A stretch of DNA of 64,000 nucleotides from Zonotrichia leucophrys gambelii (taxonomy: Eukaryota > Chordata > Aves > Passeriformes > Passerellidae), in contig NC_088171.1 of NCBI RefSeq assembly GCF_028769735.1, forward strand, positions 133,905,033-133,969,032, given 5' to 3'. The notes below the pieces were generated by a model. The model saw nothing but the letters and a program-made list of their open reading frames with translations, did not search any database and was not told where the DNA came from. The position numbers and the translations under genes were made by a program. Of the stretch, positions 51,201 through 63,813 are shown one piece after another. Position 1 is the first letter of the stretch; each line of letters opens with the position of its first letter.

Positions 51201-52891
51201 GAGGGCTTCTTCCAAGAAAGCTGCAATTGCAGAGCCATAAAAAGTCTTCCTGGTGTTAAAAGGTGACCGGGTTTGTGTGTCTTGTCAACCATGAATCAGA
51301 GGCAGAGAACATATATCAGCTTTAAACAGAAAACCTACAGTAATTACTTTTTCCAGCAGGTCAACTTGGGTGCTTACTATGATGTACCTTAATCTGGATC
51401 ATGCTTGCTTCACTTCCAATGTCATTGCAAATCCAAAACTTTGACCCTATTCCCTTAAATGATATGCACCTTTTCATGACCTTTGTTATAATACCTAGCT
51501 TGTGTGACTACTAAACTGGAGATGCCTTTCTTGTTATCATATTAAAAATTAGTGCTCATTGTGAGGAAAATTGGTGTTTATTGTGAGGAAAAATTTAAAA
51601 AAAATTAGTAGCTTTGCATTTTTTCCCTGGGAAAAAATAAGAGCTTAAATGAGGGCTTTATTTCTGTACTGCATCCCTGCGCTTCTCCATTTTAAGGGGT
51701 ATTGTGGTGATGAAGACATCATCAATGTTTTGACAACATCTACTAGCTACAGGTGTTATATCACTCCAAGTAAAAATAGCTGTCCTAGTAACAACACTGT
51801 GCCAAGCTGGTACTAGGTAGTTATATTTGGCCAACATAACCTGCTACTAGATAGGGTGTTCTTCACTGCAGTGCTACCATGTGTGGTAATAGAAATTCTC
51901 TTTCATTCACTTATTGTTTCTAGGGGTAAAGCAAAACAGTCCTCACACACTGTGTGTATTTCTAGGTTTCTAAAGAGCTTTATGATGCTTAGGACGAGAA
52001 CATGTCAATAAATCTAAGTAGACATACTCTCATTTTCTCCACAGTTTGTCATCAGCCTAATTTTTTCAGTAGGTTTGCCCAGAATATTATTTTTCTAGCA
52101 CTTGGTTTCAGCTAAGCCTGGTCTGCTCAGAAACCTGTTCACAAGGTTCACTCAGCTGAGCAAAGATTAGCTGGAGTGACTTACCAGTTAATAATTGATT
52201 AAAAGAAAATGGCTCTTCCTCCTAGACATCTTCTCACTTTTCCAGCCTGTAACATCAGATGAGTGGGAGTTGCAATGGTCTGCTGTCACTGCTTCCATTC
52301 CTACTTCTGCTGGAGCAAGGAGGGAGGGTACTGACCAACAAAAAGACATCAGAAACACAGCATAGTATTAACAGCTCTTGATCATTAAGGAAAACAAAGG
52401 GCCATATTTCAGCTAACAGCACAACATCTGCCAAAATTCTGCACAGAGCAGTTATAAACACAAATGGGTACTTTGTGAGCACACTTCAACCAAATAACTT
52501 GAGCGAGCAGGTAGTTTTCCAAATGCCTTCCTAGCCTTAATCCCAAGGCAGAATGCTGTGCACAAATCAAGCAGCTCAATAGCATTACCCTATGGAAATG
52601 TGTCCCCAGGGTCCAATGTTCCCTCTTCTCTCTCTAGTACCCTGAAAATGACTCCTGTTAAAACCAGAACTTGTTGCAGAGATAAAAAGATCTTGAGGAG
52701 ATTTATCCTTACATTTTCACCAAATAAGAGGGAAGAGATTCAAAAGTGTGATGAACAGAGAAAGTCAATAGGAACATCATGGTGCTCTGTGGAACATTCC
52801 TTCCTACCCTGCTGTTAAATCAAGTTAAATATTTGTTTCATTTCTTTTTCTATAGACAGAAAAGATCTGAATGCCTTCAGTTTTGAACTAT
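48206..52891. other. Unique noncoding DNA, nothing recognised
   Basis: No gene or clear repeat was found. It includes an imperfect tandem duplication at 51549-51592, listed separately. AT-rich stretches with TTAATTA-type words near 50980-51090 and 52190-52210 could be conserved noncoding sequence, but this cannot be judged without other genomes. Confidence 0.5.
51549..51592 (+). repeat. Imperfect tandem duplication, two 22-bp units
   Basis: The units 51549-51570 and 51571-51592 agree at 19 of 22 positions and share ATTGTGAGGAAAA. The three differences are all transitions, as expected of an old duplication. Confidence 0.7.
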
Positions 52892-53270
52892 TGTTATGAA
52901 TACCAACGAAGGGCTAGAAACACGAGGGATCTTAGAGAGCTCTCCTCTAGCCCTCCAAGTACGGCCCTGAGAGGGAGCCTGCCTGGCTTACACAGGCTGG
53001 AAATAGACCAGCATTTCTAAGGAGATAGAGAAAACTGGTAGCCCAGGCGAAAGCCACCTAAGTCAGCAAAGCAGAAAAGCTCCAAAGAGGTTTTGGCAAA
53101 CGTTCGCTCAAAATCTCCTCCCATACAGGCAAGCACTGAGGTCCTCAGGGAGATGGAGGTGGCCTCTCGGGAATTGGTGTCATACCAGGCAATCCTCTCC
53201 TGACTGCAGGAGTTACACTGGGTGCTGGTTAAGGCTGAACTGGTGCCACAGTGCTTGTGAATCTTGCTAA
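52892..53270. mobile_element. CpG-retaining block, possible LTR fragment
   Basis: The block opens with TGTTATGAATACCAACGAAG, an LTR-like start, and keeps at least six CpGs in about 300 bases where the surroundings have almost none. No matching CA end, target duplication, TATA box or poly(A) signal was found at a sensible distance, and I do not recognise the family. A CpG-bearing regulatory element is the alternative. Confidence 0.25.
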
Positions 53271-53679
53271 GTTTGTTTCTTTTCTAAACTGATCATGACA
53301 CAGCCCTTTCATTCAAACCTCTGATGGGGATCTGCTTCCCCTGTCGGTGTCTGCAGCTGTCTGAGATGCATTTAGCTCCTGCTTTTGTCCTAACAGGGTT
53401 GAACTCTGAGCATGAGGGCCCTGTTTATGCTTCTTTGTGGCCTGCAAAAAAGGCATCTCCTCCCTGACATAAAAGCCATTCATTTTTGCATGGAAGAGGA
53501 GAAGAAATATTTTCTCTCTAGTGACTAATGAAGTTTATATGAGAAATAAGGCACCTTAGAGTTACTATGGCGCTTATATAAAGTAATTTACAATAAAGGA
53601 TCACCACAGAAAATCTGAGGAGTTAATTTTTATAACTTTTCAGGAACTAAAATGTGTTGGTTGCATAAAATGTTTCACC

Positions 53680-53703
53680 TTTAGTATTTACTTTAGTATT
53701 TAC
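53680..53703 (+). repeat. Exact tandem duplication, two 12-bp units
   Basis: TTTAGTATTTAC occurs twice in direct succession (53680-53691 and 53692-53703) with no mismatch. A short slippage duplication. Confidence 0.85.
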
Positions 53704-54702
53704 TGCAAATGAACCCATTTTGCCCTAATGGGGCTGTGCTAGTGCAGCACTTCACACTGGCTGCCGCAGCTTATCCAGCTCCCCTGGTCCCAGCTGGAGC
53801 CACTGGAATGGGTCAGGTTTCTTTGCATGGCACTGAACTGTGTGGCATTGAACTTCCATTTCTTCTGCACAGAGGGAACTTGCTCAGAAAAGTTTTGTTT
53901 CCCATCTGAGCCATCTCACTGACTCTAAGAGTCCTGCCAGCTGACATCCCCTGTCCTTGCAATGAAAAGCAAGTATGCTTTAGCAGAAGTGGGACCTAAA
54001 TTCAGAATATTTTTCTTCTGAGCAAATATTACAGGAATAGTCACGAGTCTTTTGGACTCTGCAGCCTGCAGTCAGTCAAGAAAGTTCATTACCTTAAATA
54101 CATATAATAATTTCCAGAAGAATGTAGTGCAATTTTCCAGAGGTCTCAAGAGTGATTAGGGACCATGCAGTTTTGGAAACAAACCTTGTGCTTTCAAAAA
54201 AGGTTTCTTATGGACTTCCATATTACAGCGCTAGCTTAGCATGTCATGGGAAAACAAGAGGGACTTTAACAAAAAAGCATTGTCAGCCCTTCCAGTTTTC
54301 CCACCTCATTTCTTTAATCCATTCAGAAGAGACTGACCTTTTCTCTTTTGTATTGGTCTCCTATTCTTACCATATTGCACAACTGAAAATCTGACATCCT
54401 TAGCTTCTCAGGTATTCATTTTCACCATACTGCTCCAAGAAAGAAAATTCATGAATGGGGAATTGAAGCACCAGAGATCCAAAGAGCTCCCAGAGCCATT
54501 CAGGGAGTCGGTTCAGGGAGCACTGAGTCCAGACCTCCTAAGTCTAGCAGCAGGACCTCAGCTATTCAATCATCCTTCCTTTCAATTGCACCATTTACCT
54601 GTCCAGAGATCACTTTCACATGATAAGTCTTTTTAATTTAAAAACTACTTATATTTTCAGTGTATGCTCATAACAAGAGAGGCAGAATATTTTTACTGAA
54701 TC

Positions 54703-54793
54703 GTGTTCATTCTCTATCAGTTATTTATGAACACCAGACCTGTCTCTCCTTATTCAATAAAACAGGTATGTATTAATTTAAATTAATGCAAAT
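54703..54793. promoter_or_regulatory. Homeodomain/POU motif cluster, candidate enhancer
   Basis: An 8-bp inverted repeat, GTGTTCAT (54703-54710) and ATGAACAC (54727-54734), is followed by the perfect 16-bp palindrome ATTAATTTAAATTAAT (54772-54787). The palindrome runs straight into the POU octamer ATGCAAAT (54786-54793). TAAT-rich words continue to about 54845 (TTAATTCATTAG, GATTAG). Such packing of homeodomain and octamer sites is common in vertebrate developmental enhancers. The motifs are seen; enhancer activity is inference. Confidence 0.3.
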
Positions 54794-57700
54794 AAGGACC
54801 ATTGATTCCTCTGACCCCTTTAATTCATTAGCCAAGCTGATTAGTTTTTTAGATAAAGTGGAAGGGAAAAAATATACCCAAGGTGAATTTTGAAACAACT
54901 GTGTCAAACTGAAACCGAGCCTGGAGTGATCCTTATCTGCAAACTACAGGATATTTGTTCCACTGAACGTCAGAAGGATAAAATCTGTCTAAAGTCTCAT
55001 GTTAGCAATGGACAGCCACTTAAGAGCCCTGCATCTGAGAACAGGCTTTACTTTATTGACCATAAAAGTAAAACAGTGTGTTTTATTATGCTCCTACTTA
55101 GGCAGCAAAATACTCTGAGATGGCAAATTTCTAAGTTTTACATACTGTAAGTATACAATTCTTAATGGGCCGGTACTTTGTTGAGAGACAGTCCTCAGAC
55201 CTAGCAAAACCCATCTATTCCACCAGTAAATGTTGTGGCCATTTGTTCGGACCTTTGCCTCCAGGCTTGGGAGCTGGACGAAGGCAGGGAGGAAGATTCT
55301 TAGGAACCAAGTGGAAATTTCCAAAGTGCTCAGTCTGGCTGGGGCCGCCCAGGCCTCAAGGGTGTTACTCACAGTCCCTAAATGCTGGCTGCATGATGTG
55401 ACAATGGGGTATTTTAAAGCATTTCTCCTCAGAATAGTTATGTCTCCTCTTACAGTGTAAAGAACACTTAAGAATGGGGCAGCCACAGAACAGTACTCCT
55501 TCTCTTTGGACAAGGGAACATGCAGCTACACAATTAGGGTCAAACAGCTGCAAGGGCAGGATGGGAGAGAACCCCAGCCTGAAGTACCCCACCATGTGCT
55601 GACTCACGGGCAGAAAGAAGAGGGTAAGACTGCTCTTTACAGAGAAAGAGGAGAGGTACAAATCCTGGACTAAGATAGACTCCTCTCCAGGGTCCACAAG
55701 AATTGCAGTCCACTGAAATCTGGAGCAACTGCAGTTCTAGAAGGATTCTCCTCTCCTGAGCTCAACTTACCACTCTGCAAAGAAAGAGGGATTTGAGGGA
55801 AACAGAAATAAAGAAGACATCTAGGGCTGCACTAGCAGGTGTCACAAGCCTGGGAAAAGCAGCACTAGGATTCAATATCTGACATTCAGGAGAAGACCTG
55901 ACAACCTCTGAAGAGAGAATTGAGGCAGACAATCCATGTGTCCCAGCTTGATGGTTGCCTTATGGTCATCCACTCTACACATCAGTAAAAGCACGACTTG
56001 CATTCCTTGGTTATTTAGCTCTGAATCACCCATGAAAATGGGAAAATATTCATTGAAAAATGTACCTGTGCTCTTTATATACTTATTTTCAAATGTGAGT
56101 CATAGAGTCAAATGCCTTCTAGATTTTTAGGTTATGCAGAAGAAATGAAAGACAAGAGATTCCTGTGGATAAAGACAATTTGTCACATCTATGCCATACT
56201 CAGCTGTCAGCACACAAGCCTTGGTAACAGGGTTTGAGCAAGCAGAACCAGCATGGAAAGAGTTCTGTGTCCTTCATCAGATGCAGGTCACCAGCAAGAA
56301 GTTAACTTATACAATAAAAATTTATTCCACCCTGTATTAAACAAACTGGAACTTCTTATGTCTAACATGTAAATAATGAACTCTATGTCACGTATCTTAG
56401 AAGACTGATTAATCCTTTCTTGCATTTCATATTACCCAAGTGAACTAGATATGAAATAGTGTCTTGGATGGTTTTAAGAAACATAAGAAATACCTTTAGA
56501 AACAAATCTGCACACCTGGGACAAATCTGCACAACATTTTCAATACAAATGCATTTCAGGCTTCACTCAAATTCCTCTAGAGAAAATGGGAATCTTTTCT
56601 TCTGGGTCAGACTCTTGCTCTGCAGGCCACATTTGTACTAATACCTTGTAAAACAAAGTATTTCTGAGCTTTGTCTACATACAAATGAAGATGCATCAGT
56701 TTTGGAGGCATATTTACCTGCCAAAAATATCTTGAATACAGACCCTACAGGTCTTGAAGCTGCAAATATCAAGAAAATACAAATAACAGCAACTTAGAAG
56801 TGATTCCTACTTACTGCTTTTTTCTGAATAGCCTTCCTTTATCAGATTATTATCTCTATTCTGCAGGAGTTGGCTTTCCCTCCCAGAACCACTCGTTTTT
56901 TTAAGCACAGGTGGGAACAAGAAAATGCCCAACTCATTTTCAAGCAGGTCAGTCACTAATCCAACAGCAAATGTGGAGTACCAGGCAGTGAAAAAAAATT
57001 AGGCTTCAATGCATTAACACAAATATATAGCTACAGAGATGTGGTGCTGCTCATCACTTCAATAAGGAAGCACTTAGGCAGCTTTTATGCCCTCTGACCT
57101 TGGTGTTCACCCTCTTCTTAATCTTCCCTGTATGTCTTGACCTGGTCATTAGAGATGCTGAAGGATTTCTGTAATTACTGAGAGTAATTTTCTCACCTAC
57201 CCAGCTGCCTTGGTCCACAGAGGTGCCATGGCACACTGATTTTTCTCAGTACCAAGGGTCACCCCAAGCTGGGGATCATCTGGAGGCCAGTTAATCTGAT
57301 GTTAGGGCTGCTTTGTGTGGGTGATACAAAGCTGAGCTAGGGGAGTGTTTGGACAAGAGCACTTGGGACTCCTCCCAGCGGTGTGAGATTTCTTGGGCAT
57401 GGTGACCTGGTACTGGTAACGAGGTGCCTTACTGAGCCAAGACTGCAGGAGCTGGTAAAACAAGGGTATTTCCTGCTAAAGCTTAAAGCACCTCTCTCCT
57501 TATTGTCTTCTAACATCTTGAGGGAAAAAAAAAAATGAAAATGAGCAACTAATTTTCTTGTTTTCTAACACCACAGAAATTGACACATTTGAAAGTTTTT
57601 GTTGTCTTTTTTTTTCCTCACAAACTAACAAAATAAAAAAAGACTCCAGAATATTCTGAATTATACACAAATGCACAAATGTTTTCTTAAAAAAGAATTC

Positions 57701-59745
57701 AGGTCCAAAGTGAGATAGAAAAATAAAACAACAGACAAACCAGGAAAGCTGATGGTGGAGGCTGAAGCCAAGGTACATCTCCCAGACTAGCACTCCCTGA
57801 CAGCTAACAGCATTTGCATGAGCAGTGATTTAAGTCATACTTTTATAAACACCACATACTTAAAGGCATTAGAAAGACTTCATGATTAAGGAGAGCTACT
57901 AAAACAATTGCACCAAATTCCCTTTGATGGATCCAGATACTTTTATTTGCCAATGTCAAACACTTATCAGTGATCCCTCTATAGCTGCTTTGCCTCTGCT
58001 CTAAAGAAAGTGACTGTATAAAAACTATATATGCTACTAAGAGAAGGAATGAGAAATTTTACCTGGTAAGGACAATGCCTTCTAACAAAAATAGAAACCT
58101 ATATTTAGGTTCTGTTACTTCATGCCTGGTTAATCTGGGGAGCATGTCCGGGAGAGCAACTGGTGTTAACCAGTCTGAGAGTGCGATGCCTGCAGCAACA
58201 CAAACTTGTTAATCTTAAGTTTAAAATAGATCTTCACAAGCAATTCAAGTTAACTATATCTGATCCAACTAGTTTTATCTTAGACTAGTCACTACATTTC
58301 ATCTCTACTCTTTCAGTGCTCCAAACTTATAGCTTGAACTCAATGGAGTTAAATGAAACATCAGATACCTAAATATGAAGAACTTTCAGGCACAAATATG
58401 TGTTCCAATGGTCCTTGCAGTTGTAATCATAAAGTAGTTATGGTCCTGATTAAAAAAAAATATTATTCCACTTAGGAAATTCACTTTCTTCTATCTTGAG
58501 CTACAGTACACACCACAAAAATCCTAAAACTGATAAGGATGATAATCTTTACCACTTCAGGAAAAAGCCTTCAAGAAATGATGGTGAGCATCTGCTGCTT
58601 CTAATGCTTAGTAGGATCTGTGTGTATTTGAGTTTTGGAAAGTCATACAGTGTGTTCACAGGTGCCTAGATATAGACTTTGGAGACAGCTACATATCTCT
58701 AAACTGTATTACCTTTATCAGGCAATTTGACCAAACAATATGTATTATTCTCTTGCCAAATTTTCCTCCTCTTAGGAGAAAGAAAGATCCACTTGAAAAA
58801 CCAAGCTGTGTAGTGTTATGTTTTTACTTGTTTTGTAGCAGTTCTTAACAACTCCGTTTCCAAGAACAGAAAATCACATCGGGCATTCACTTCGCTCTGT
58901 GCAAAGATCTTGCTTGAACTCGGGCTGCTCCATGGGGGTCACCTCTGGTGGGATTTCCTGGGCCATGCCTTCAACATGCAAGCTACAGATACTTTCTGGT
59001 TGCCAAGAGTTTAGCAGCACCCTATTGCTGTTTGCTTGTGCTTTAGTGTCTTTCAATGATAAGGAGAGAGAGAGATCATGAATTGCAATTACTGGTGCTC
59101 TCCCCATGAAGAAGTGACCATGAAGAAAGCTTCCGCCAACTCTGTTGCCTAAAGAATCCAGCCTGCCCACTGTGCCTCCTGTGAAACCAAAGCCTCCTCC
59201 CACTTTCTTGAATTGTATCTGCTTTGTACATTAGTTATAAGAACAAATGACCTTGAAGCTGTATGTGTAGCAAAAGAGAAGAATATGAGTCCTGTGCAAG
59301 AAACTGGAGAAGTATTATGGCTTTTATATCAACATGCAAAGCATCAGCAAGCCAGACAAACATGTGCATTGTGAACTAAAAAAAGTCCTGCCCTGGCACC
59401 CAGGGAAGATGCAGCTTGCTGAATTTAAAAATACATTTTCATGTTACTAGAAACATTAACTATAAAGATGAAAGATTGATCCTACTCTAGGAACTTGGCT
59501 TGTCAATGGAAAATGTATGGTGAAAGAGACTGTTCTAAGTCTTTAGAAACAGCACTGGAAAGGCTCACTGAAGTTAGGAAACTTTTCTCAAAGGCTCTAT
59601 GTGTTTCAGAATCTGAAGAGCAGCCATGTGAAACAGTCTTAATTCCTCCACTTATCTTTACACTAGAGAATATCACAGAGAAGAGGAAAAGTGCCACCCC
59701 AAAAGGCATATAGAATAATAATGAAATAAAGGGAACAATAAAGTT

Positions 59746-59783
59746 TGGCAAATCAGAATGGCATAAGAATGGCAAATCAGAAT
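59746..59783 (+). repeat. Short direct repeat, 24-bp period
   Basis: TGGCAAATCAGAAT occurs at 59746-59759 and again at 59770-59783 without mismatch. A partial tandem duplication. Confidence 0.75.
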
Positions 59784-59920
59784 AAGCCTGCTCTAAAGAA
59801 TGTGAGGTACCCACGGTGCAAGATTTTGGTCAGTCAAGCATATGCTCCATTATCTAAATGCAGGATTTGAATGGAGCTCACTGCCAGAACAAATATGTAC
59901 TTTCTGGTGTGTCTCACCCT

Positions 59921-59944
59921 TAGTCTGTCCTTTAGTCTGTCCTT
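59921..59944 (+). repeat. Exact tandem duplication, two 12-bp units
   Basis: TAGTCTGTCCTT occurs twice in succession with no mismatch. A short slippage duplication. Confidence 0.85.
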
Positions 59945-60150
59945 TAGAATGACTTCAAGAGAAGCTACCGGAGCTGTCTGCATCAGAACAGTTCATCTTC
60001 TTAGTTATGGCTGGATAGAGACACCCCCTCATACAGGTGGAGGGAGAATAATAATCCTTTCTTGGGTCCTCCTTCAGATCTAACTCAGGCTCTGTCAGGC
60101 TGCAGCAGTGCTGATGTTAAGGCTCACAAGTTCCACTATTTCTCAGCTGG

Positions 60151-60184
60151 TTTTGTTTGTTTGTTTGTTTGTTTGTTTTTTTTG
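60151..60184 (+). repeat. TTTG microsatellite
   Basis: Six TTTG units in a row run into a T8 stretch and a final G. A typical tetranucleotide microsatellite whose length is likely to vary between individuals. Confidence 0.9.
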
Positions 60185-63100
60185 TGACTTTCTGGGATAT
60201 TTTCCTCTGTCTATTCTGGCCACAGATTCATACATTGTTTCAGGCTGTTTCACACTCATTTTGAGAGTACAGCTTTTATCTGTCACTTTTGCCTTTTCCA
60301 TGCTTTTTCATGGCACAGAAGCAAGTACTTCCTTACCTTCCTCCAGGCAGTGGGAAGAGTAGGGGTATGTTGAGAGGCAGAAGGAAAGACATTTCAAAAT
60401 AGTAATTTTGAAACTGAGTGATTGATACAGGCAGTGAGAGGTTGCTGAAAAGTTGTGGGAAACCTCTGGGCATTATTCTCATTCCCAGCAGGTCTGGGAT
60501 AGGTTCACTGCAGACAAACTGGCATCTGAGAGCCAGCCCAAGCACCTGAATGTGTAGGATTCCCAATGTTCATGTGAAGAGCCCTATGACTGCTACTGGT
60601 GGAATATAAAGAAAACCTGTGTAAAAATCCTGCTGGTGGGACTGTGGAAGACAAGAGGCTGTCTGGAAGTGTCCCTATGATTCTCATACAAACTGACGTG
60701 GGACTAGAAACCTGGAGCTGAGGTCAGTCTTGTGCTGCAATTGGTGAGACCAAGACAAAACCACTGGGCAAGTAGGTTTGTGCCCTGAAAGCACAGAGAC
60801 CAATTGAAGTATGAATGATATTTTTTCCTGTATGATTGAGTGCAAAATTTCATTGTTTTTGCTTAGTTCAGAGCCATTTAAATATAGGATGAACTTTTCC
60901 TGATTTACTTTGCTTCCACTTGGTCAAAATGGCAGCCCTGCTGGTGGCCACAGCTAGTCTTTAACTGAGAAGGGAAAGCAAGCTCCTCAAAACCTTTCCA
61001 TGAAGGTACTAAATACTGCCATTCAGTGATGAGGAATGCTGCAGCAGGTTGGTCTGCACAGCCCTTACATTTCTGCTGGCTCCCACAGCAGCAGAGCGGC
61101 ACGGGGGACGGTGGGAATGGCTGAGCAATCCAGGTCGATCTCAATCAAAAAGTAACAAAGAACTCAGTGAGTTTGGAAAGAGGACTGTGAGGCTAAAGTT
61201 GTAAACTGATAACAGCTTGGACACACTGCACTGTTGTGTTGTGAAAGCCTAACGTTTAGCTTCTGTTTGCTTTAACTTGCTAACATTTTCCATTCTCTGG
61301 CTGTTGTAAATGTCATTTCTTTCCACAATCATGAGGTGAGGCCCTGATCTTTGCTCAGAAAAGGGTCCAGCTTTTATATCAAACCTTCTAATCATAATTT
61401 TACTGCAAACTTTGGACAATTTTGATAAGTGGTTATGTTATTAATTGTTACAAGGAAAGCTTCTAATATTGAACTTGAGTGCAGGCATGTTGAATGGATT
61501 TAATTTTGAAATAAAACAAAATAAAATGCTGTTTAATGTATCATTTACATGGTTCCAAGAAGCCGCTGTGCTTATCAGATGCTGCAATCATTTCCAGGAG
61601 CTACTTAGAAGAAGCTGTCAATTCCCTTCAAAAGTAATATGCCTAAGAGAATTTAAAAAGGGATTCCTTATTAAATTTCTCTTTTCTAATTTTGAACTCA
61701 TCTATAAAGTAAATTATTTAAATTTCTAAAGAACTTTTTTTTAAATAATCTATTTTTTTAATAGATCAGGGGGATGGAAAACAGTGCTCTAAAGTCTACT
61801 TGCACAGTGAAATATTCTATATTCTTAAAAAGTCAAACACATATTTTAATCTGTAGATAAGAAAGAAGATAAGATGGAAATACGAAACATAGAATAAAAG
61901 TTAAAAATAGAAGGATGCAAAAATCTATGTAACAAGAGTTCATTTAATTTGGGAGATAAATAGCACATAGAAGAGTTACTTTCCCTTTGATATACAGGAC
62001 AGCCAGGCACTGATCTTTAATGAGAGCTGTGCATAAGAATGGACTTTACAGCTGAATTATAGTTAGGGTATTTGCGTGGAAAAAGTAAACAGAGTTACAT
62101 GCCTGCTTCTGTAGACTTCTAGTTGCAGTAATAATTGATCACACATAGTTTTGTCCGTACCAAGGACTCACAATGCTGTGCAGCAGCATGCAGTGACTGA
62201 AATTTTCATTACAATGGCACTTACATTATTTTTGCTGAGCTAGTTTTGAGTTCAGCACAGTTGGAAGATGAACCTGTTCACCTTATAATATTGTTTGCTT
62301 TATTTATTGTTTTTTCCATATTACCCTTTGAGACTCTCACAGTGTAATTTTATGGCTTTGAAGTTGTTTGGGTTGACCTATAACTGTAATAAAAGAATTT
62401 GGAATGAGATAACACAAGTTTTTCCATTACTTACAAAAGGTTGAAGCTACTTATTAAACAACTTCATATTCTGTAGCTTTGCTAAAATTAGTACTTTTTC
62501 AAGCAACTGTTATGTTGTGGCAGACCCTTGCAGCACACAGATTGTATGGGATAGGCCTGTGCTGTGAACCCAAACAAGAAAAGACTATGGTTTATGTTTT
62601 TAATTCAACCTTTATGAAGAACACTGCATTTCCTAGTTACAAATTAACAGTATGCGATCATCCTACATAACTACTCTGGGACACAGGTTGTGTTTCTCAT
62701 GATTCATGCTCTTCTTAAAGAGCATTGAGTTGAGCTCAGATGATGCAAAGAAATCAGAGAGGAAGATCTGTCTCTCATTCTGCAGCCAGGGCATTGACCC
62801 ACCAAACCACTCAACATGGATCCCATCACATCTAATGTACCCCTAAGTTTTCAATGCCTTTGGTCACGCAATCAGCTTTTCCTCCCAGCAGAGCAGTGTG
62901 CTGTGGATGTGTCCGGACTGCAGGGCAGGACTGCCTCGGAGCGCTCCCCACAGCCCTGCTCCCCCTCTCACCAGCACAGCAGGACCTGTGGGTGTACTAT
63001 TTTTCCTTTCAGCTGTCAGCTCAAGTTTCTTTGCAGAAAAAAAGAAGTCAGTGTTCAGGAAATGAAGACTCTGGGAACAGGGACCACTGACACACACCCA

Positions 63101-63744
63101 GCTCTCCTCCCACTGCAGAGCAAATGCTTGGCCAAAGCACGCATACTGCCCTGTAAACTACACAGTCTGAGTTCTCCAGAATGCAAATGTCCTAAATACT
63201 CTATAGGAACTCTAAAATCCTCCAAAGAGGCAGGCAAACTTTTAAATTAGGATCCTAAATTTCCAGCTGTCTTCTAGTAAAATGTCTCACAAGGCAGATC
63301 TCTGAAAGCTTTAGTAACTACCACCACTATTAGTAGCACTAACATCCCAGATAAGTACTTGCTAGACAATTAAACTCTGCTGAACTTGCTTGGAATTGCA
63401 TGCAAATATACATTATCCAAACAGTGGAACAGGAGAAAAATCCCAACAAAAAGAAAATAAAGATCAAGTCTGTCCTATAGCAACAGAAGCCACTAAAAAT
63501 CCCACTGAAACTCACTGAAAATCAAGGATAAAAACTGATCTTAGTAAACACTGGATCAGGCTCTCACGGATAGCTTTGGGTCCAGTGACCTGCAGCCCAT
63601 CCTCAGGCAGTCTGTGTGTGGAGAACACTCAAGGCAACAGCTGGAGGTCTCCTTGAGGCAGGAGCAGCTTTGGCTGTAGCAGCAGCTGCACAACACCTCA
63701 CAGGGTAAAGGTGTTATGGGGTTGTGGCAGGTAGGCAAGAGCAG

Positions 63745-63813
63745 CTGCTTTTCCTGGCATGATTTAGGTCATCCCAAACTGCTTTCTACTGGTATGACTT
63801 AGGCCATCCCTAA
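63745..63813 (+). repeat. Diverged tandem duplication, about 34-bp units
   Basis: The segment 63745-63778 is echoed at 63779-63813, with one base of length difference. The shared core is TGATTTAGGTCATCCC in the first copy and TGACTTAGGCCATCCC in the second. Differences in the core are transitions, so the duplication is not recent. Confidence 0.65.

Larger units (their letters stand above)
53271..58859. other. Noncoding DNA with a candidate conserved element
   Basis: No exon was recognised. It contains the 12-bp duplication at 53680 and the homeodomain/POU cluster at 54703-54793, listed separately. An A11 run lies at 57525-57535. A short hairpin ACTGGT-GTTA-ACCAGT lies at 58159-58174, overlapping a larger CTGGTTAA/TTAACCAG inverted repeat (58126-58133 and 58166-58173). 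The 139-codon minus-strand frame at 55094-55513 matches nothing I know. Confidence 0.5.

Noticed and set aside
48868..52690. Similar 31-base segments near 48903 and 52658 that might be copies of one old repeat
   Set aside because: Only about 24 of 31 positions agree and similarity does not extend into the flanks, so chance is likely.
55094..55513. 139-codon minus-strand frame
   Set aside because: No recognisable motif; several overlapping frames on both strands suggest chance.
58874..59203. 109-codon minus-strand frame with a Gly-rich start
   Set aside because: No domain or homologue recognised; part of the frame is a translated GA-repeat (SLSLSL). No supporting splice sites or Kozak evidence.
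62816..63250. 144-codon open frame on the plus strand
   Set aside because: It is the longest frame but lies in a GC-richer patch, overlaps frames on both strands and shows no recognisable domain or splice context.
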